This document shows, piece after piece, positions 1 to 9,255 of a stretch of 64,000 bases of DNA; the stretch's first letter is position 1; every line of letters begins with the position of its first letter. This stretch comes from Vitreimonas flagellata (GTDB lineage: Bacteria > Pseudomonadota > Alphaproteobacteria > Caulobacterales > Aquidulcibacteraceae). The notes under the pieces are model-generated. The model did not search any database. It was not told the DNA's origin and worked only from the letters and a program-made list of their open reading frames with translations. The translations under genes and the position numbers were made by a program. Location: the NCBI RefSeq assembly GCF_004634425.1, contig NZ_SBJL01000002.1:920374-984373 (forward strand). The letters run 5' to 3'.

Positions 1-198
1 GTCGTAAACAGGTGGTCGTGGTCGGCGTGGGACGCCGGCGACCCCATCATGCGAGAGATCAATTTCGCCAACACAGCGCGTCAAAACTGCGCGTCCGTGC
101 CTAACAACCAATAAGTTACCAGAGTTAAGGTCCGTTCAGTAACAGCGGCGCAACATCTGGCGCTTTCGCCGAATCCTTCGAGCCACTAGATTCACCCT
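1..198. other. Left edge and priA upstream region
   Basis: This stretch precedes priA. On the minus strand an ATG at about position 50 opens a short frame running off the left edge (it begins MMGSPASHADHDHLF), which could be the start of a divergent gene, but only 16 codons are visible and no clear ribosome binding site precedes it. The rest presumably holds the priA promoter; I could not identify convincing -35/-10 boxes. Confidence 0.25.
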
Positions 199-2478
199 AT
201 GAATTCCACAGCCCGCCGCCGCGCCATGGATGCGCTGAAGCGCCAGCGCGCGCCCGCGCCGGCCGGGCCGTTGTTCGCGGTGGAGGAAGATGACGCGGAA
301 TTCGAGCACGACACTTTGGACAAGGTGTCGGTGCTTTTTCCGCTGCCGTTGCCGGAGCCGTTCGACTACCGCGCCGCGACCTCGCTTGGCATCGAGCCTG
401 GCATGCATGTGATCGCGCCGATCGGGTCGCGGCTGGTGCGCGGCGTGGTCTGGGATGTTCAGCGCAACAATCCTGCCGCTGCGAATCTGAAGGCGATCGA
501 AGAAGTGTTGCCCGGCCCGCCAGTGCCGGAAATTTCGCGCATCTTCGTGGATTGGGCGGCGAAGTACCTGGTGCGGCCGCCGGGCGATTTGATCCGCATG
601 GTCGTGCGCTCACCGGAGGCGCTGTTTCCGCCGCCGACGTACACCGTGCTCGCGCCAACGGGCGAGACGCCGCCAAAGCTCACCGAAGCACGCACGCGTG
701 TGTTGGAGGAAGCGGCGAAGGAACAAGTCAACGCCGCTGAGCTTTCGCGTCGTGCGGAAACATCGTCGGCTGTTGTGAAGGGCCTGGTCGATTGCGGCGC
801 GCTTGTGAAACTCGAGATCAGCGAAGACCCGCCATACCCTGCGCCGGACCTCAGCCGCACCGGTAAGGATCTCTCTGACATTCAACTTGCCGCCGCCGAA
901 GAAGTGTGCGCCAGCGTGCGTGCGGGCGGCTTTCATGTGGCGCTGCTCGATGGCGTTACCGGCTCTGGCAAAACGGAAGTCTATCTCGAAGCTGTCGCCG
1001 AAGCCTTGAAGCTTGAGCCCGACGCACAAGTGCTGGTGCTGTTGCCGGAAATTGCGCTGACGCAAGCGGCGATGGGGCGCTTCAAGGCGCGTTTCGGTGT
1101 GACGCCCGTCGAATGGCACTCCGCCATTCCGCAAAAGGCGCGTCGCCGCGCATGGCGTGAAATCACGGCGGGCCGGGCGCGTCTGATCGTCGGCGCGCGC
1201 TCAGCGCTCTTCCTGCCGTACAAGAATCTCAAGCTCATCGTCATCGATGAAGAACACGATTCCTCTTACAAGCAGGAGGAAGGCGTTATCTATCAGGCGC
1301 GCGATCTCGCGGTGGCCCGCGCGAAGCTCGGCGAGTGCATGGTGATCCTCGCGAGCGCCACGCCATCGCTTGAAACGCTCGTCAACGCACAGCTCGGCCG
1401 CTACGCGCATGTGAAGCTCGCGGCGCGTCACGGCGTTGCGGAATTGCCCGATGTTGAGTTGGTTGATCTGAAAGAGGCCCCGCCGGAGAAGGGCAAGTGG
1501 CTGTCTCCGAAATTGGTGCGCGGCGCTGCAGAAGCGCTGCTGCGTGGCGAGCAATCGCTTTTCTATATGAACCGTCGCGGCTACGCGCCACTTACGCTTT
1601 GCCGCGCGTGTGGTCACCGGATGAAATCGCCGGAGACCGAGAGCTGGCTGGTCGAGCACAAATATTCAGGTCGCTTGGTTTGCCATCTCACCGGCTTCTC
1701 GATGCCGAAGCCGAAGGCGTGCCCGGAATGTTTGACGCCTGATAGCTTCACCTCGATCGGCCCCGGTGTTGAGCGCATCGAAGAAGAAGTGCGTGAGCAT
1801 TTCCCGGAAGCGCGCATCGAAATCTTCTCCTCTGACACCACGCCCAATGGGGACGCCGTGCGCGATTTGGTGGCGCGCATGGAGAATAATGAGATCGACA
1901 TTCTGATCGGCACGCAGATTGTCGCGAAGGGGCACAACTTCCCGAACCTGACGTTTGTGGGCGTCGTCGATGCTGATCTCGGCTTGAAGGGCGGCGATCT
2001 GCGTGCGGGCGAACGCACGTTCCAGCTTGTTAGCCAAGTCGCGGGCCGCGCCGGTCGCCACGAAAAGAAGGGCCGCGCGCTCATTCAAACTTACGCGCCG
2101 CACGAGCCGGTGATGCAGGCGCTCGCCGCGCAAGATCGCGACGCCTTCTTCGCCGCGGAGATCGCCGAGCGCGAAGCCGCCGGCATGCCGCCCTATGGCC
2201 GCTTGGCGGCGGTGATCGTCTCCGCGCCGAACGAGCAGCTCGCCAACGAAGCGTCCAAGACGATGGGTGAGAAGGCGCCGATCGTGGAGGGGCTCGACCT
2301 CTGGGGGCCGGCGCCTGCGCCGCTTTCGGTGATCCGCGGCATGCATCGGCGTCGCTTTCTCATCCGCGCCAATCGCGGCGTGGACGTTTCGGCCTTCCTT
2401 GCCGCTTGGGCAAGCCGTGTAAAACTGCACAGCGCGGTCCGCGTGCAAATCGACGTGGACCCATACTCATTCCTTTGA
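199..2478 (+). CDS. priA: Primosomal protein N' (replication restart helicase PriA)
   Basis: PriA is a 3'-5' superfamily 2 helicase that recognises abandoned replication forks and reloads the replisome. The 759-residue protein has the N-terminal DNA-binding domain, a Walker A motif GVTGSGKTE near residues 251-259 and a DEEHD Walker B near residue 350, followed by the helicase C domain. The zinc region (about residues 468-514) keeps CRAC and CPEC pairs, but the two other expected pairs read SPET and CHLT, so three usual cysteines are absent. That form may be normal for this lineage, but I cannot check it. The length is typical. The start is the first ATG of the open frame. The SDR gene follows 10 bp downstream on the same strand. 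Confidence 0.96.
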   Translation: MNSTARRRAMDALKRQRAPAPAGPLFAVEEDDAEFEHDTLDKVSVLFPLPLPEPFDYRAATSLGIEPGMHVIAPIGSRLVRGVVWDVQRNNPAAANLKAIEEVLPGPPVPEISRIFVDWAAKYLVRPPGDLIRMVVRSPEALFPPPTYTVLAPTGETPPKLTEARTRVLEEAAKEQVNAAELSRRAETSSAVVKGLVDCGALVKLEISEDPPYPAPDLSRTGKDLSDIQLAAAEEVCASVRAGGFHVALLDGVTGSGKTEVYLEAVAEALKLEPDAQVLVLLPEIALTQAAMGRFKARFGVTPVEWHSAIPQKARRRAWREITAGRARLIVGARSALFLPYKNLKLIVIDEEHDSSYKQEEGVIYQARDLAVARAKLGECMVILASATPSLETLVNAQLGRYAHVKLAARHGVAELPDVELVDLKEAPPEKGKWLSPKLVRGAAEALLRGEQSLFYMNRRGYAPLTLCRACGHRMKSPETESWLVEHKYSGRLVCHLTGFSMPKPKACPECLTPDSFTSIGPGVERIEEEVREHFPEARIEIFSSDTTPNGDAVRDLVARMENNEIDILIGTQIVAKGHNFPNLTFVGVVDADLGLKGGDLRAGERTFQLVSQVAGRAGRHEKKGRALIQTYAPHEPVMQALAAQDRDAFFAAEIAEREAAGMPPYGRLAAVIVSAPNEQLANEASKTMGEKAPIVEGLDLWGPAPAPLSVIRGMHRRRFLIRANRGVDVSAFLAAWASRVKLHSAVRVQIDVDPYSFL

Positions 2479-2488
2479 GGAGGCCGCG

Positions 2489-3271
2489 ATGGCGTACAAA
2501 CCCTTCGATCTGACCGGTAAGGTCGCGCTTGTCACTGGCGGCAATGGCGGCATTGGTTTGGGCATGGCGGACGCCATCGCGCAGGCTGGCGCCAGCGTGG
2601 AAATCTGGGGCACCAGCCCCGAGAAGAACGCGAAAGCGCTCGCGCAACTCAAAGCGCATGGTGGAAAAGCGACGGCGCGTATCGTCGATGTGTCGAAGGA
2701 AGAAAACATCGTCGCCGGTTTCGAGGCGACGCTTGCGGAGCACGGCCGCATTGATGCGTGCTTCGCCAATGCCGGGATGTCGAACCGCTGGAAGTCGTTC
2801 CTCGACATTGGCGGCGCCGATTATCGCAAGCTGATGTCGATCAATGTCGACGGCATGATGTTCACGATGCGCGAGGCGTGTCGGCACATGAAGGCGCGGG
2901 CGGAAGCGGGTGATCCAGGCGGTATGGTTGTGTCCGTGGCCAGCATGGGCGCGCTCTTTGGCGCCGCGCGCAATCAGGACTATATCGCGTCGAAGGCCGC
3001 GATCATCGGCGTGACCAACAGCATCGCTGTCGAATTCGCGCGCTATGGCGTGCGCGCCAACGCGATCCTGCCGGGCTGGATCGAAACGGATATGACGAGC
3101 GTCGCGCAAGGGAGTGACTCGTTCACCAACAACGTGATCGCGCGTGTGCCGGCGCGGCGTTGGGGCAAGCCGGAAGAATTTGGCGGCATCGCGGTTTATC
3201 TGACCAGCGACGCCTCAAGCTTCCATTCCGGCGATTCCATCATCATCGATGGCGGTTACGGCAAGTTCTAG
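2489..3271 (+). CDS. SDR family NAD(P)-dependent oxidoreductase
   Basis: This is a 260-residue classical short-chain dehydrogenase/reductase. The Rossmann glycine motif TGGNGGIG lies at residues 16-23, NAG follows in the middle, and the catalytic YxxxK is Tyr165/Lys169 (YIASK). The C-terminal part contains the usual PGWIETDM and a DGGYGKF end. Substrate cannot be read from the sequence; it resembles glucose dehydrogenase/FabG-type enzymes. The start is set by a strong GAGGAGG Shine-Dalgarno eight bases upstream. It follows priA closely and its stop codon overlaps the convergent stop of the regulator at 3268. Confidence 0.9.
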   Translation: MAYKPFDLTGKVALVTGGNGGIGLGMADAIAQAGASVEIWGTSPEKNAKALAQLKAHGGKATARIVDVSKEENIVAGFEATLAEHGRIDACFANAGMSNRWKSFLDIGGADYRKLMSINVDGMMFTMREACRHMKARAEAGDPGGMVVSVASMGALFGAARNQDYIASKAAIIGVTNSIAVEFARYGVRANAILPGWIETDMTSVAQGSDSFTNNVIARVPARRWGKPEEFGGIAVYLTSDASSFHSGDSIIIDGGYGKF

Positions 3272-3579
3272 ACGTCGTCGTCGCCGACCACGCCGCCTTC
3301 GCCTTCAAGCCGATTGAGCTGCTTCACATCGCGGCGCGTGAAGCGCAACCGCACGCCGGCGCCCATGTCGTCCTCGTCGAGAAAGACTGCGCCGGCTGCT
3401 TCGAGCGCGAGACGGAGCGCCTTGGCCGATTTGCGATCGAGTGCAGCGCCGCCCGTCTCAAAGTCGCGGATTGTTTTCTTGGAGACGCCCGACGCCTCGG
3501 CCAGCTGCTCGCGCGGCCATTGCACCAAAGCGCGTGCTGCGCGGCATAGGGCGGCGGTGAACTCCAATTCGGCCTCCAT
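3268..3579 (-). CDS. XRE-type helix-turn-helix transcriptional regulator
   Basis: This is a small 103-residue DNA-binding protein. Residues about 16-45 (REQLAEASGVSKKTIRDFE) fit a Cro/C1 helix-turn-helix, followed by a short tail with GAGVRLR, common in stand-alone alphaproteobacterial XRE regulators. The frame is open 45 bases further upstream, but MEAELEF is the usual N-terminus of this type, so I start at 3579. It is divergent from the secreted protein at 3625 across 45 bp, so it may control that gene or itself. Target and ligand are unknown. Confidence 0.82.
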   Translation of the reverse strand: MEAELEFTAALCRAARALVQWPREQLAEASGVSKKTIRDFETGGAALDRKSAKALRLALEAAGAVFLDEDDMGAGVRLRFTRRDVKQLNRLEGEGGVVGDDDV

Positions 3580-3624
3580 CGTCGTGATCGACAGCTTCTG
3601 CTGTATGAATATAGTGACACACAA

Positions 3625-4194
3625 ATGCGACGCTTGCTCAAAATGCTCGCCGCGTTCGCGCTTTTGGCGAGCCCCGCGTCCGCGGATCAGGTGATTTCCC
3701 TCGATGGGGAGGTCGTGCGTATCATCCGCGTCGCCATGAATGCGGCGCCATACCGATCATGGGACGAATTGCGCGTGGCGATGCCGCAGACCGTGCGCTG
3801 GCATTTGGCCCCGCCGGATGATCGTGGGACGCGTGTCATCCGGCGCAGCGGATGGATTTCCGTGGCGGGGCGGCAAGCGGGCGTCGCGGCGTGCGGCTCG
3901 TCGCGCGGACCGGAGCTGCTGGCGCTGCGCATGGCCGACGGCATGGCGCCCATGCCCGCGGACGCAGATGCTGTGGTGCGCGGGTTGCGAGAGGGCGGGG
4001 TGGTGCTTGATCGGACGCCGGACGAGGATCGCGAGCTCTACACAATCGACGGGTCGTCTCTCTCGTTGCAGCGTATTGTTAGTTGTACGCGCGAGGGGGC
4101 GGCGGTGATGCGCTCATGCGAGGTGACGTTTCTGTTGAGCGTTCGCCCGGATTATCGCTCGGCGCCAATAGCGCGGACGTGCCGTGCGCCGTAA
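3625..4194 (+). CDS. Hypothetical secreted protein
   Basis: The 189-residue product starts with a clear Sec signal peptide (MRRLLKMLAAFALLASPASA), so the mature part should be periplasmic or outside the cell. The rest has several cysteines spaced through the sequence (for example AACGSSRG and VSCTREG), suggesting disulfides, and no family I recognise. It is divergent from the XRE regulator. Its stop is only 5 bp from the convergent stop of the DUF1330 gene. Confidence 0.7.
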   Translation: MRRLLKMLAAFALLASPASADQVISLDGEVVRIIRVAMNAAPYRSWDELRVAMPQTVRWHLAPPDDRGTRVIRRSGWISVAGRQAGVAACGSSRGPELLALRMADGMAPMPADADAVVRGLREGGVVLDRTPDEDRELYTIDGSSLSLQRIVSCTREGAAVMRSCEVTFLLSVRPDYRSAPIARTCRAP

Positions 4195-4199
4195 TTGAG

Positions 4200-4490
4200 C
4201 TAAGCGCCCTCGATCAGCAGCACGACGACGTCTGCGCTGGCTTTCCGATCCTCGGCGATCTCATTGTATTCGGGTGAACTCGCCCAGGCGCGGAACGCGT
4301 CTTTATCGGCAAATTCCATCAGCACGACTTTGTTGCGATCCCACCATTGGCCTTCGAGCACGCGTGGCGCGTCGTCAGCGGCGAGCAGCTTGCCGTTGTA
4401 CTTTTCAAGCACCGGCATGAAGCGGCTCATATAGCGGCCGTAGCGCTCCCGGTCGTGGATGTTCAATTGCGCGAGCGCGTAAACGGCCAT
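4200..4490 (-). CDS. DUF1330 family protein
   Basis: A 96-residue protein with the dimeric alpha/beta-barrel fold of DUF1330. Landmarks are MAVYALAQLNIHDRERYGRYM at the N-terminus, GKLLAADDAPRVLEG in the middle and EFADKDAFRAWASSPEY near the end. Members are small ferredoxin-like proteins of mostly unknown function. It lies 3 bp after the lipoprotein gene 4494-5036 on the same strand and probably shares its transcript. Confidence 0.85.
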   Translation of the reverse strand: MAVYALAQLNIHDRERYGRYMSRFMPVLEKYNGKLLAADDAPRVLEGQWWDRNKVVLMEFADKDAFRAWASSPEYNEIAEDRKASADVVVLLIEGA

Positions 4491-4493
4491 TGG

Positions 4494-5036
4494 TCAGCCC
4501 TGACGGAAACGCAAGCGTGCGCAGACCTGGTCGGGCGAGTAGGGCAGCGCATAGGTTTCGCCGTCCACACGCGTTTCGAACTCTATCGCTTGGCGCAAGC
4601 CAACAACGAAAAGCGTGCCGTCCGCCGCCGCATATGTGCCGATCGCGGCCGGCCCTTGCGGGCCGCAGAAGAACGCACCTTCGGATGCGTCTTCGCCGCT
4701 CACGGCATGATAGAGCGTGGCGGATTCTTCGCCCGGCAAGCCCATGATCTGCGCCAGCGCGCCGCCAGGGCTTTGCGCCAGCAGATCGTTGTTTGTGTGG
4801 TTTCCTTGCTGGAAGGCGAGGCGTCGGCCATCCGCATGGCGCAACGCGAGACTGACGACCGGGTCCATGCCTTCGCCAGCTTCTTGCGTGGACGTTTCCT
4901 CCACCACGCTTTCGCCGACAGCCAACGACGTCGCCGCGTCCGCTGAGACAAGTGTCCGGCTGGTCACTGGCGCGGACGGCGCAACGCACGCGCTCAGCGC
5001 TAGCGCCGCGCCGGCCGCAAGATGGATGAACCGCAT
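4494..5036 (-). CDS. Hypothetical lipoprotein
   Basis: The 180-residue product has a lipoprotein signal sequence with lipobox LSAC at residues 14-17 (MRFIHLAAGAALALSAC), so it is expected to be lipid-anchored in the cell envelope. The mature protein is acidic and contains a central FFCGPQGPAAIGTY segment and a C-terminal PYSPDQVCARLRF, with two cysteines that could pair. I do not recognise the family. It is 11 bp downstream of the TerC gene and 3 bp upstream of the DUF1330 gene, all minus strand. Confidence 0.7.
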   Translation of the reverse strand: MRFIHLAAGAALALSACVAPSAPVTSRTLVSADAATSLAVGESVVEETSTQEAGEGMDPVVSLALRHADGRRLAFQQGNHTNNDLLAQSPGGALAQIMGLPGEESATLYHAVSGEDASEGAFFCGPQGPAAIGTYAAADGTLFVVGLRQAIEFETRVDGETYALPYSPDQVCARLRFRQG

Positions 5037-5047
5037 ATCGTGCTCCC

Positions 5048-5857
5048 TTAGTGCGCCGCGGGTGGCGCGCCTTGCGCCGCCTTCTTCTTCTGCGCGTTGC
5101 GCGAGAGCATGTTGAGGCCCTCGACCATCGCGGAGAACGCCATCGCTGCGTAGATGTAGCCCTTCGGCACGTGCACGCCGAAGCCTTCGGCGATCAGCAC
5201 CATACCGATCATCAGCAGGAAGCCGAGCGCGAGCATCACGACGGTTGGGTTGGCGTGAATGAAGTTCGCGACCGGGTCGGCGGCGAGCATCATTACGGTC
5301 ACGGCGACGACAACGGCGACGACCATGATCGGCACGTGATCGGTCATGCCGACGGCGGTGAGGATCGAGTCGATCGAGAAGACGAGGTCGAGCAAAATGA
5401 TCTGGAAGATCGCCGAACCGAAATTCATTGCGATCGGCGCCTTCTTATCCAGCACATCGCCGGTCGGCGTCGGGTCCACCGTGTGGTGGATTTCCTTCGT
5501 CGCCTTCCAGACGAGGAACAGGCCGCCCGCGATCAGGATGAGGTCGCGCCAGGAGAACGCGGTCTCGAAGCTTGGATTGCCGTGGTCGTCGAGCGAACCG
5601 ACGAGGCCAAGGTCAAACAACGGCGCCGTAAGACCGACGATGAACGCGATGGTCGACAGCAGCACCAGACGCATGCCGAGCGCCAAGCCGATACCGATGC
5701 GGCGGGCGCGTTGGCGCTGATGCTCAGGTAGCTTGTTGGTCAGGATGGAAATGAAGATCAGGTTGTCGATGCCGAGCACGACCTCCATCACGATCAATGT
5801 GATGAGCGCCGCCCAAGCGGCCGGGTCCGACAAAAGCGGGGCGATATTCCAATCCAT
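5048..5857 (-). CDS. TerC family integral membrane protein
   Basis: This 269-residue polytopic protein belongs to the TerC/Alx family of inner-membrane proteins linked to metal (often manganese) export or tellurite resistance. It begins [22 protein letters not shown] and carries the family hallmark GIDNLIFI in the first helix and FSIDSI midway, with conserved acidic residues inside the membrane. The frame stays open about 500 bases further upstream, but MDWN is the family N-terminus, so the start is placed at 5857. A His-rich C-terminal tail (AAH) is absent. Substrate is not readable from sequence alone. Confidence 0.93.
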   Translation of the reverse strand: MDWNIAPLLSDPAAWAALITLIVMEVVLGIDNLIFISILTNKLPEHQRQRARRIGIGLALGMRLVLLSTIAFIVGLTAPLFDLGLVGSLDDHGNPSFETAFSWRDLILIAGGLFLVWKATKEIHHTVDPTPTGDVLDKKAPIAMNFGSAIFQIILLDLVFSIDSILTAVGMTDHVPIMVVAVVVAVTVMMLAADPVANFIHANPTVVMLALGFLLMIGMVLIAEGFGVHVPKGYIYAAMAFSAMVEGLNMLSRNAQKKKAAQGAPPAAH

Positions 5858-5941
5858 GCAGTGAATCCCTCTCCGGCGCATTGATGTAGGGGATTGCCTG
5901 TGCGGCGGGAAGGGCGTTTGAAGAGCGCGGGAGGACTGCTC

Positions 5942-6406
5942 ATGCAAGCTGACGTTTCCGCAATCGGCATTGTCCGTTCGCCCCGCAAAGACCTGTCTGA
6001 TGATTTTTGGGGCGCCGTCGAAGCCGAGATCGTTTTGGATGAAGCCTTTGGACCAGAGGCGCTTTTTGGGCTCGGCGATTTCAGCCACGTGGAGATTTTG
6101 TTCCTTATGCATCGCGTGGACGCCGCCAAGGTCGAGACCGGCGCGCGGCATCCGCGTGAGCGTGCCGATTGGCCTTTGGTGGGCATCTTCGGCCAGCGTG
6201 GTAAGGCGCGGCCCAACCGAATTGGGCTGACGCGCGCAATGATCGTCGCGGTTGAGGGCCGCGTGCTGCGTGTCCGCGGTCTCGATGCGATCGACGGTAC
6301 GCCGGTGCTCGACATCAAACCCTGGATGGATGAGTTCGCGCCGATCGGCGCAACGCGGCAACCCGCCTGGGCGAGCGAATTGATGCGCGACTATTTCAAG
6401 GACTAG
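5942..6406 (+). CDS. TrmO/TsaA-like tRNA methyltransferase family protein
   Basis: The 154-residue protein matches the TsaA/TrmO (VirR/MJ1583) family, SAM-binding beta-barrel enzymes; E. coli TrmO N6-methylates t6A37 of tRNA-Thr. Visible signatures are [11 protein letters not shown] at the start, [32 protein letters not shown] with NRIGLT, and the [11 protein letters not shown] end motif. It is shorter than E. coli TrmO, matching the short catalytic-domain class. I chose ATG 5942, preceded by GGGAGGA, over an upstream in-frame start at 5894. It is divergent from TerC. Confidence 0.83.
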   Translation: MQADVSAIGIVRSPRKDLSDDFWGAVEAEIVLDEAFGPEALFGLGDFSHVEILFLMHRVDAAKVETGARHPRERADWPLVGIFGQRGKARPNRIGLTRAMIVAVEGRVLRVRGLDAIDGTPVLDIKPWMDEFAPIGATRQPAWASELMRDYFKD

Positions 6407-6409
6407 CGC

Positions 6410-6643
6410 TTAGCGCGGCGGCTCGCGGCCAATCGAGAGCAGGGCGTCCCACATTTCATCGGCAAAGCGGATGATAGCAACGCCGGCTTTCGCTTGCGTC
6501 TTCGCTTCGGTCATCTCGACCAGAGCTTCGCCCATAGCGACATCATCAGCGCCAGTGGCCGCTTCGACCGCGCGGGAAGCAGCGGCATCGAAGCGACCAA
6601 GGGCGCTGGTGAGGGCCACGGCGGCGTGGGGGATCGCCGTCAT
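6410..6643 (-). CDS. Hypothetical small helical protein
   Basis: A 77-residue alanine-rich, probably all-helical protein with no signal peptide or membrane span. The C-terminal half (AGVAIIRFADEMWDALLSIG) is amphipathic. No family is recognised. It ends 3 bp from the convergent TrmO-like gene and lies downstream of the MFS gene on the same strand with a 79 bp gap. Confidence 0.55.
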   Translation of the reverse strand: MTAIPHAAVALTSALGRFDAAASRAVEAATGADDVAMGEALVEMTEAKTQAKAGVAIIRFADEMWDALLSIGREPPR

Positions 6644-6722
6644 GTAGGGAAGCCTACACGAGCAGGTTTAAGCTTCTGTTCAGAAGTCTGGTGAATGCGT
6701 GAAAACCATGCAGCGCGCGCAT

Positions 6723-8432
6723 TTACGCATGGATGTCGCGATCCTTCGTCTCTGGCCAGAAGAAGAATGTCACCAGCGCCGCAATCGCCGTGGCGATGGC
6801 TGGAAACCATAAGCCCGAATAGATCGAGCCTGTCGCCGTGTTGATCGCGAACACGATCGCCGGCAGCAAGCCGCCGAACCAGCCCGTGCCCACGTGATAG
6901 GGGAAACTCATCGCCGTGTAGCGAATGCGGGTGGGGAAGAGTTCGACGAGCGCTGCTGCTTGCGGGCCGTAAAGCGCGGTTGCGGCGACGATGAAGAGGA
7001 TCATCACGGCGATGACACCCCATTTCTCGGTGAACACGCGGACAATCTCGGCCACGCTCCAATTCTGCATCGGGCCGGCGGCGGCTGCTGGATAACCGGC
7101 TTCGCTCAGCACGCCGCGCAATTGCTCACTGAAGGCCGTGCGCGTGGCGCGGATTTCCGACAAGGATTGGCCCGCCGCACTTACGCTCTCTACTTCGATC
7201 GCATCGCCGATGCGGATGCGCGCGAGCTCCCCTGGAGGGCCGTCCTGTGTCGTGTAGCTGACACCGGCGCTCGCCAACGCGCCTTTGGCGATGTCGCACG
7301 AAGTGGAGAATTGCTGCGCGCCGCCGGTAAGATCGAGCTGGAATGTGCAATCGGCCGGGTCAGCGATCACAACGACGGGCGTATTGCGCGACGCGGCGTC
7401 GAGCGCGGGATTGCCCGCTTGCGTGATGAAATGGAAGCCGGGGAAGTAAAGCGCCAGCATCAGCAACATGCCGAATAGCATCACCGGCTTGCGCCCGACC
7501 TTATCCGAGAGGCGCGCGAACAGCATGTAGAGCGGCGCCGACACGATCACGACCGAGATCATGATCAGGTTCACGGTCTGGCTGTCGATGCGGAGGATGC
7601 GCTCAAGGTAGAATTGCGAATAGAAGTGCGCCGTGTACCAGACGACGCCTTGCGCCATCATCACGCCGAATAGCGCGATGATCACGATCTTGAGATTGCG
7701 CCATTCGAAGAAGCTTTCGGCGTACGCGCGCTTCGAAATCGCGCCTTCGTCCTTCAGCTTTTGAAACGCCGGGCTCTCTTCGAGCTGCATGCGAATCCAA
7801 ACCGAAATCGCCAGCAAACCGATCGAGATCAGGAAGGGGATACGCCAACCCCATTCGCGGAAGGCCTCTTCGCCCATGATGGCGCGGACAATGAGAACGA
7901 CAGCGAGCGCGCCAATCAGGCCGACCGACGCTGACGTCTGAATCCAACCCGTGGCGCCGCCGCGACGGCCGTTCGGCGCGTGCTCGGCGACGTAGATCGC
8001 GGCGCCGCCATATTCGCCGCCCAGCGCGAATCCTTGCGCGACCCGGCAGGTCACCAACAGGATCGGCGCCCAAATGCCGATCGTCTCGGCCGTGGGCAGG
8101 AGGCCGATCGCGAACGTGGCGAGGCCCATAATAGTAATAGTGATGAGGAACGCGCCTTTGCGGCCCGTCGAGTCCCCGATCTTGCCGAACACCAGCGCCC
8201 CAATCGGGCGCACGATGAAGCCGACTGCGAACGTCAGCAGCGTGAAAACAAAGGCTTGAGCATCCGGCAGGCCCGCAAAGAAGTGCGTGCTCATCACCGA
8301 GGCGAGCGCGCCATAGACAAAGAAGTCGTACCACTCGAACACGGTGCCTGCGGCGGACGCCGCGACCACCTGGCGCAGCTTGGCGGGCGAGACTTCTTCG
8401 GTACTGGGCGTTGCTGCCGGCGCGTCGGTCAT
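6723..8432 (-). CDS. MFS transporter of the MHS (metabolite:proton symporter) type
   Basis: A 569-residue inner-membrane transporter. It shows the MHS pattern AGTVFEWYDFFVYG near the N-terminus, RPIGALVFGKIGDSTGRK in loop 2-3 and GGEYGGAAIYVAEHAP in helix 5. It is longer than a typical MFS protein because about 110 hydrophilic residues (with two cysteines, CTFQLDL and STSCDIA) lie between TM9 and TM10, on the expected periplasmic side. The start MTDAPAA is chosen for its AGGGGGA ribosome site; the frame stays open a little upstream. The substrate is not identifiable. It is divergent from the ATP synthase operon across 250 bp, which should hold both promoters. Confidence 0.9.
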   Translation of the reverse strand: MTDAPAATPSTEEVSPAKLRQVVAASAAGTVFEWYDFFVYGALASVMSTHFFAGLPDAQAFVFTLLTFAVGFIVRPIGALVFGKIGDSTGRKGAFLITITIMGLATFAIGLLPTAETIGIWAPILLVTCRVAQGFALGGEYGGAAIYVAEHAPNGRRGGATGWIQTSASVGLIGALAVVLIVRAIMGEEAFREWGWRIPFLISIGLLAISVWIRMQLEESPAFQKLKDEGAISKRAYAESFFEWRNLKIVIIALFGVMMAQGVVWYTAHFYSQFYLERILRIDSQTVNLIMISVVIVSAPLYMLFARLSDKVGRKPVMLFGMLLMLALYFPGFHFITQAGNPALDAASRNTPVVVIADPADCTFQLDLTGGAQQFSTSCDIAKGALASAGVSYTTQDGPPGELARIRIGDAIEVESVSAAGQSLSEIRATRTAFSEQLRGVLSEAGYPAAAAGPMQNWSVAEIVRVFTEKWGVIAVMILFIVAATALYGPQAAALVELFPTRIRYTAMSFPYHVGTGWFGGLLPAIVFAINTATGSIYSGLWFPAIATAIAALVTFFFWPETKDRDIHA

Positions 8433-8682
8433 GTGTGCGTTTCCCCCTGGAGCCATGCGGCTCTTTTGTCGCTGATCGGGGGGGCTTGGGCCCCGTTGTC
8501 AAGCCCGAACGGAGCGTGGTACGTCGCGCGCGCGTCACATGGAGCCGCGCGCGTTGCGTTGCGGGCTATGTGCGTTTGGGGATTTTTCCCCAGTGGCGTC
8601 ATCCAAGCCGCCGGATTTTCGCGATCGCCGCGCACGAAGCGCAGCGGTGCGAGGAGCCAGCGGCGGAACCAGCGAGACAGAC

Positions 8683-9243
8683 GTGGCCGAAGGGTTCGAC
8701 GGCGTAGCTTCCGAGGCGGCAGGGCGCTATGCGCAAGCCGTGTTCGACTTGGCGAAGGAGGCCAAGGCGCTCGAAGCTGTGGAACAGGATTTTGCTAAGT
8801 TTTCAGCGGCTTGGGCTGAGAGTGCGGATCTGCGCGCGACCGCTCGTTCGCCTCTGATCGATCCCGATGCAAAGGCCAAGGCGTTGGTCGCCGTGGCCGC
8901 CAAGCTCGGCCTCTCCGATCTCGGCCAAAAAGCCGTCGGCACGATCGCCAAGAATCGTCGCGCCGCCGAGCTGCCGGCCATCGCCGCGACCTACCGCAAG
9001 CTGGTCACCCGTGAGCGCGGCGCCCGCCAAATCGAAATCATTTCCGCCAAGCCCCTGGCTGACGCGGAGAAGACCGCCATCGTTGACGCGCTCAGCAAGA
9101 AGCTGGGCGCCAAGGTGGAAGCCGAAACGTCCGTAGACGAAAGCCTCATCGGCGGCTTTGTCGTTCGCGCCGGCTCCCGCCAGTTCGATGCTTCCGTAAA
9201 ATCCAAGCTGGACGCGCTGCGTCTCGCACTGAAATCCGCCTGA
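8683..9243 (+). CDS. atpH: F1 ATP synthase subunit delta
   Basis: Delta is the peripheral stalk cap joining F1 to the b subunits. The 186-residue form begins at GTG 8683 (VAEGFDGVASEAAGRYAQAVFDLA). The frame is open to 8539, but the extra residues are basic and unlike the family, so the GTG is preferred. Typical elements are GRYAQAVFDLA, a central KNRRAAELPAI and the C-terminal DESLIGGFVVRAGSRQFDASVKSKLDAL. It is the first gene of the F1 operon; the F0 genes are not in this window, which is the usual alphaproteobacterial split. Confidence 0.93.
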   Translation: MAEGFDGVASEAAGRYAQAVFDLAKEAKALEAVEQDFAKFSAAWAESADLRATARSPLIDPDAKAKALVAVAAKLGLSDLGQKAVGTIAKNRRAAELPAIAATYRKLVTRERGARQIEIISAKPLADAEKTAIVDALSKKLGAKVEAETSVDESLIGGFVVRAGSRQFDASVKSKLDALRLALKSA

Positions 9244-9255
9244 GGGGTTACATAG

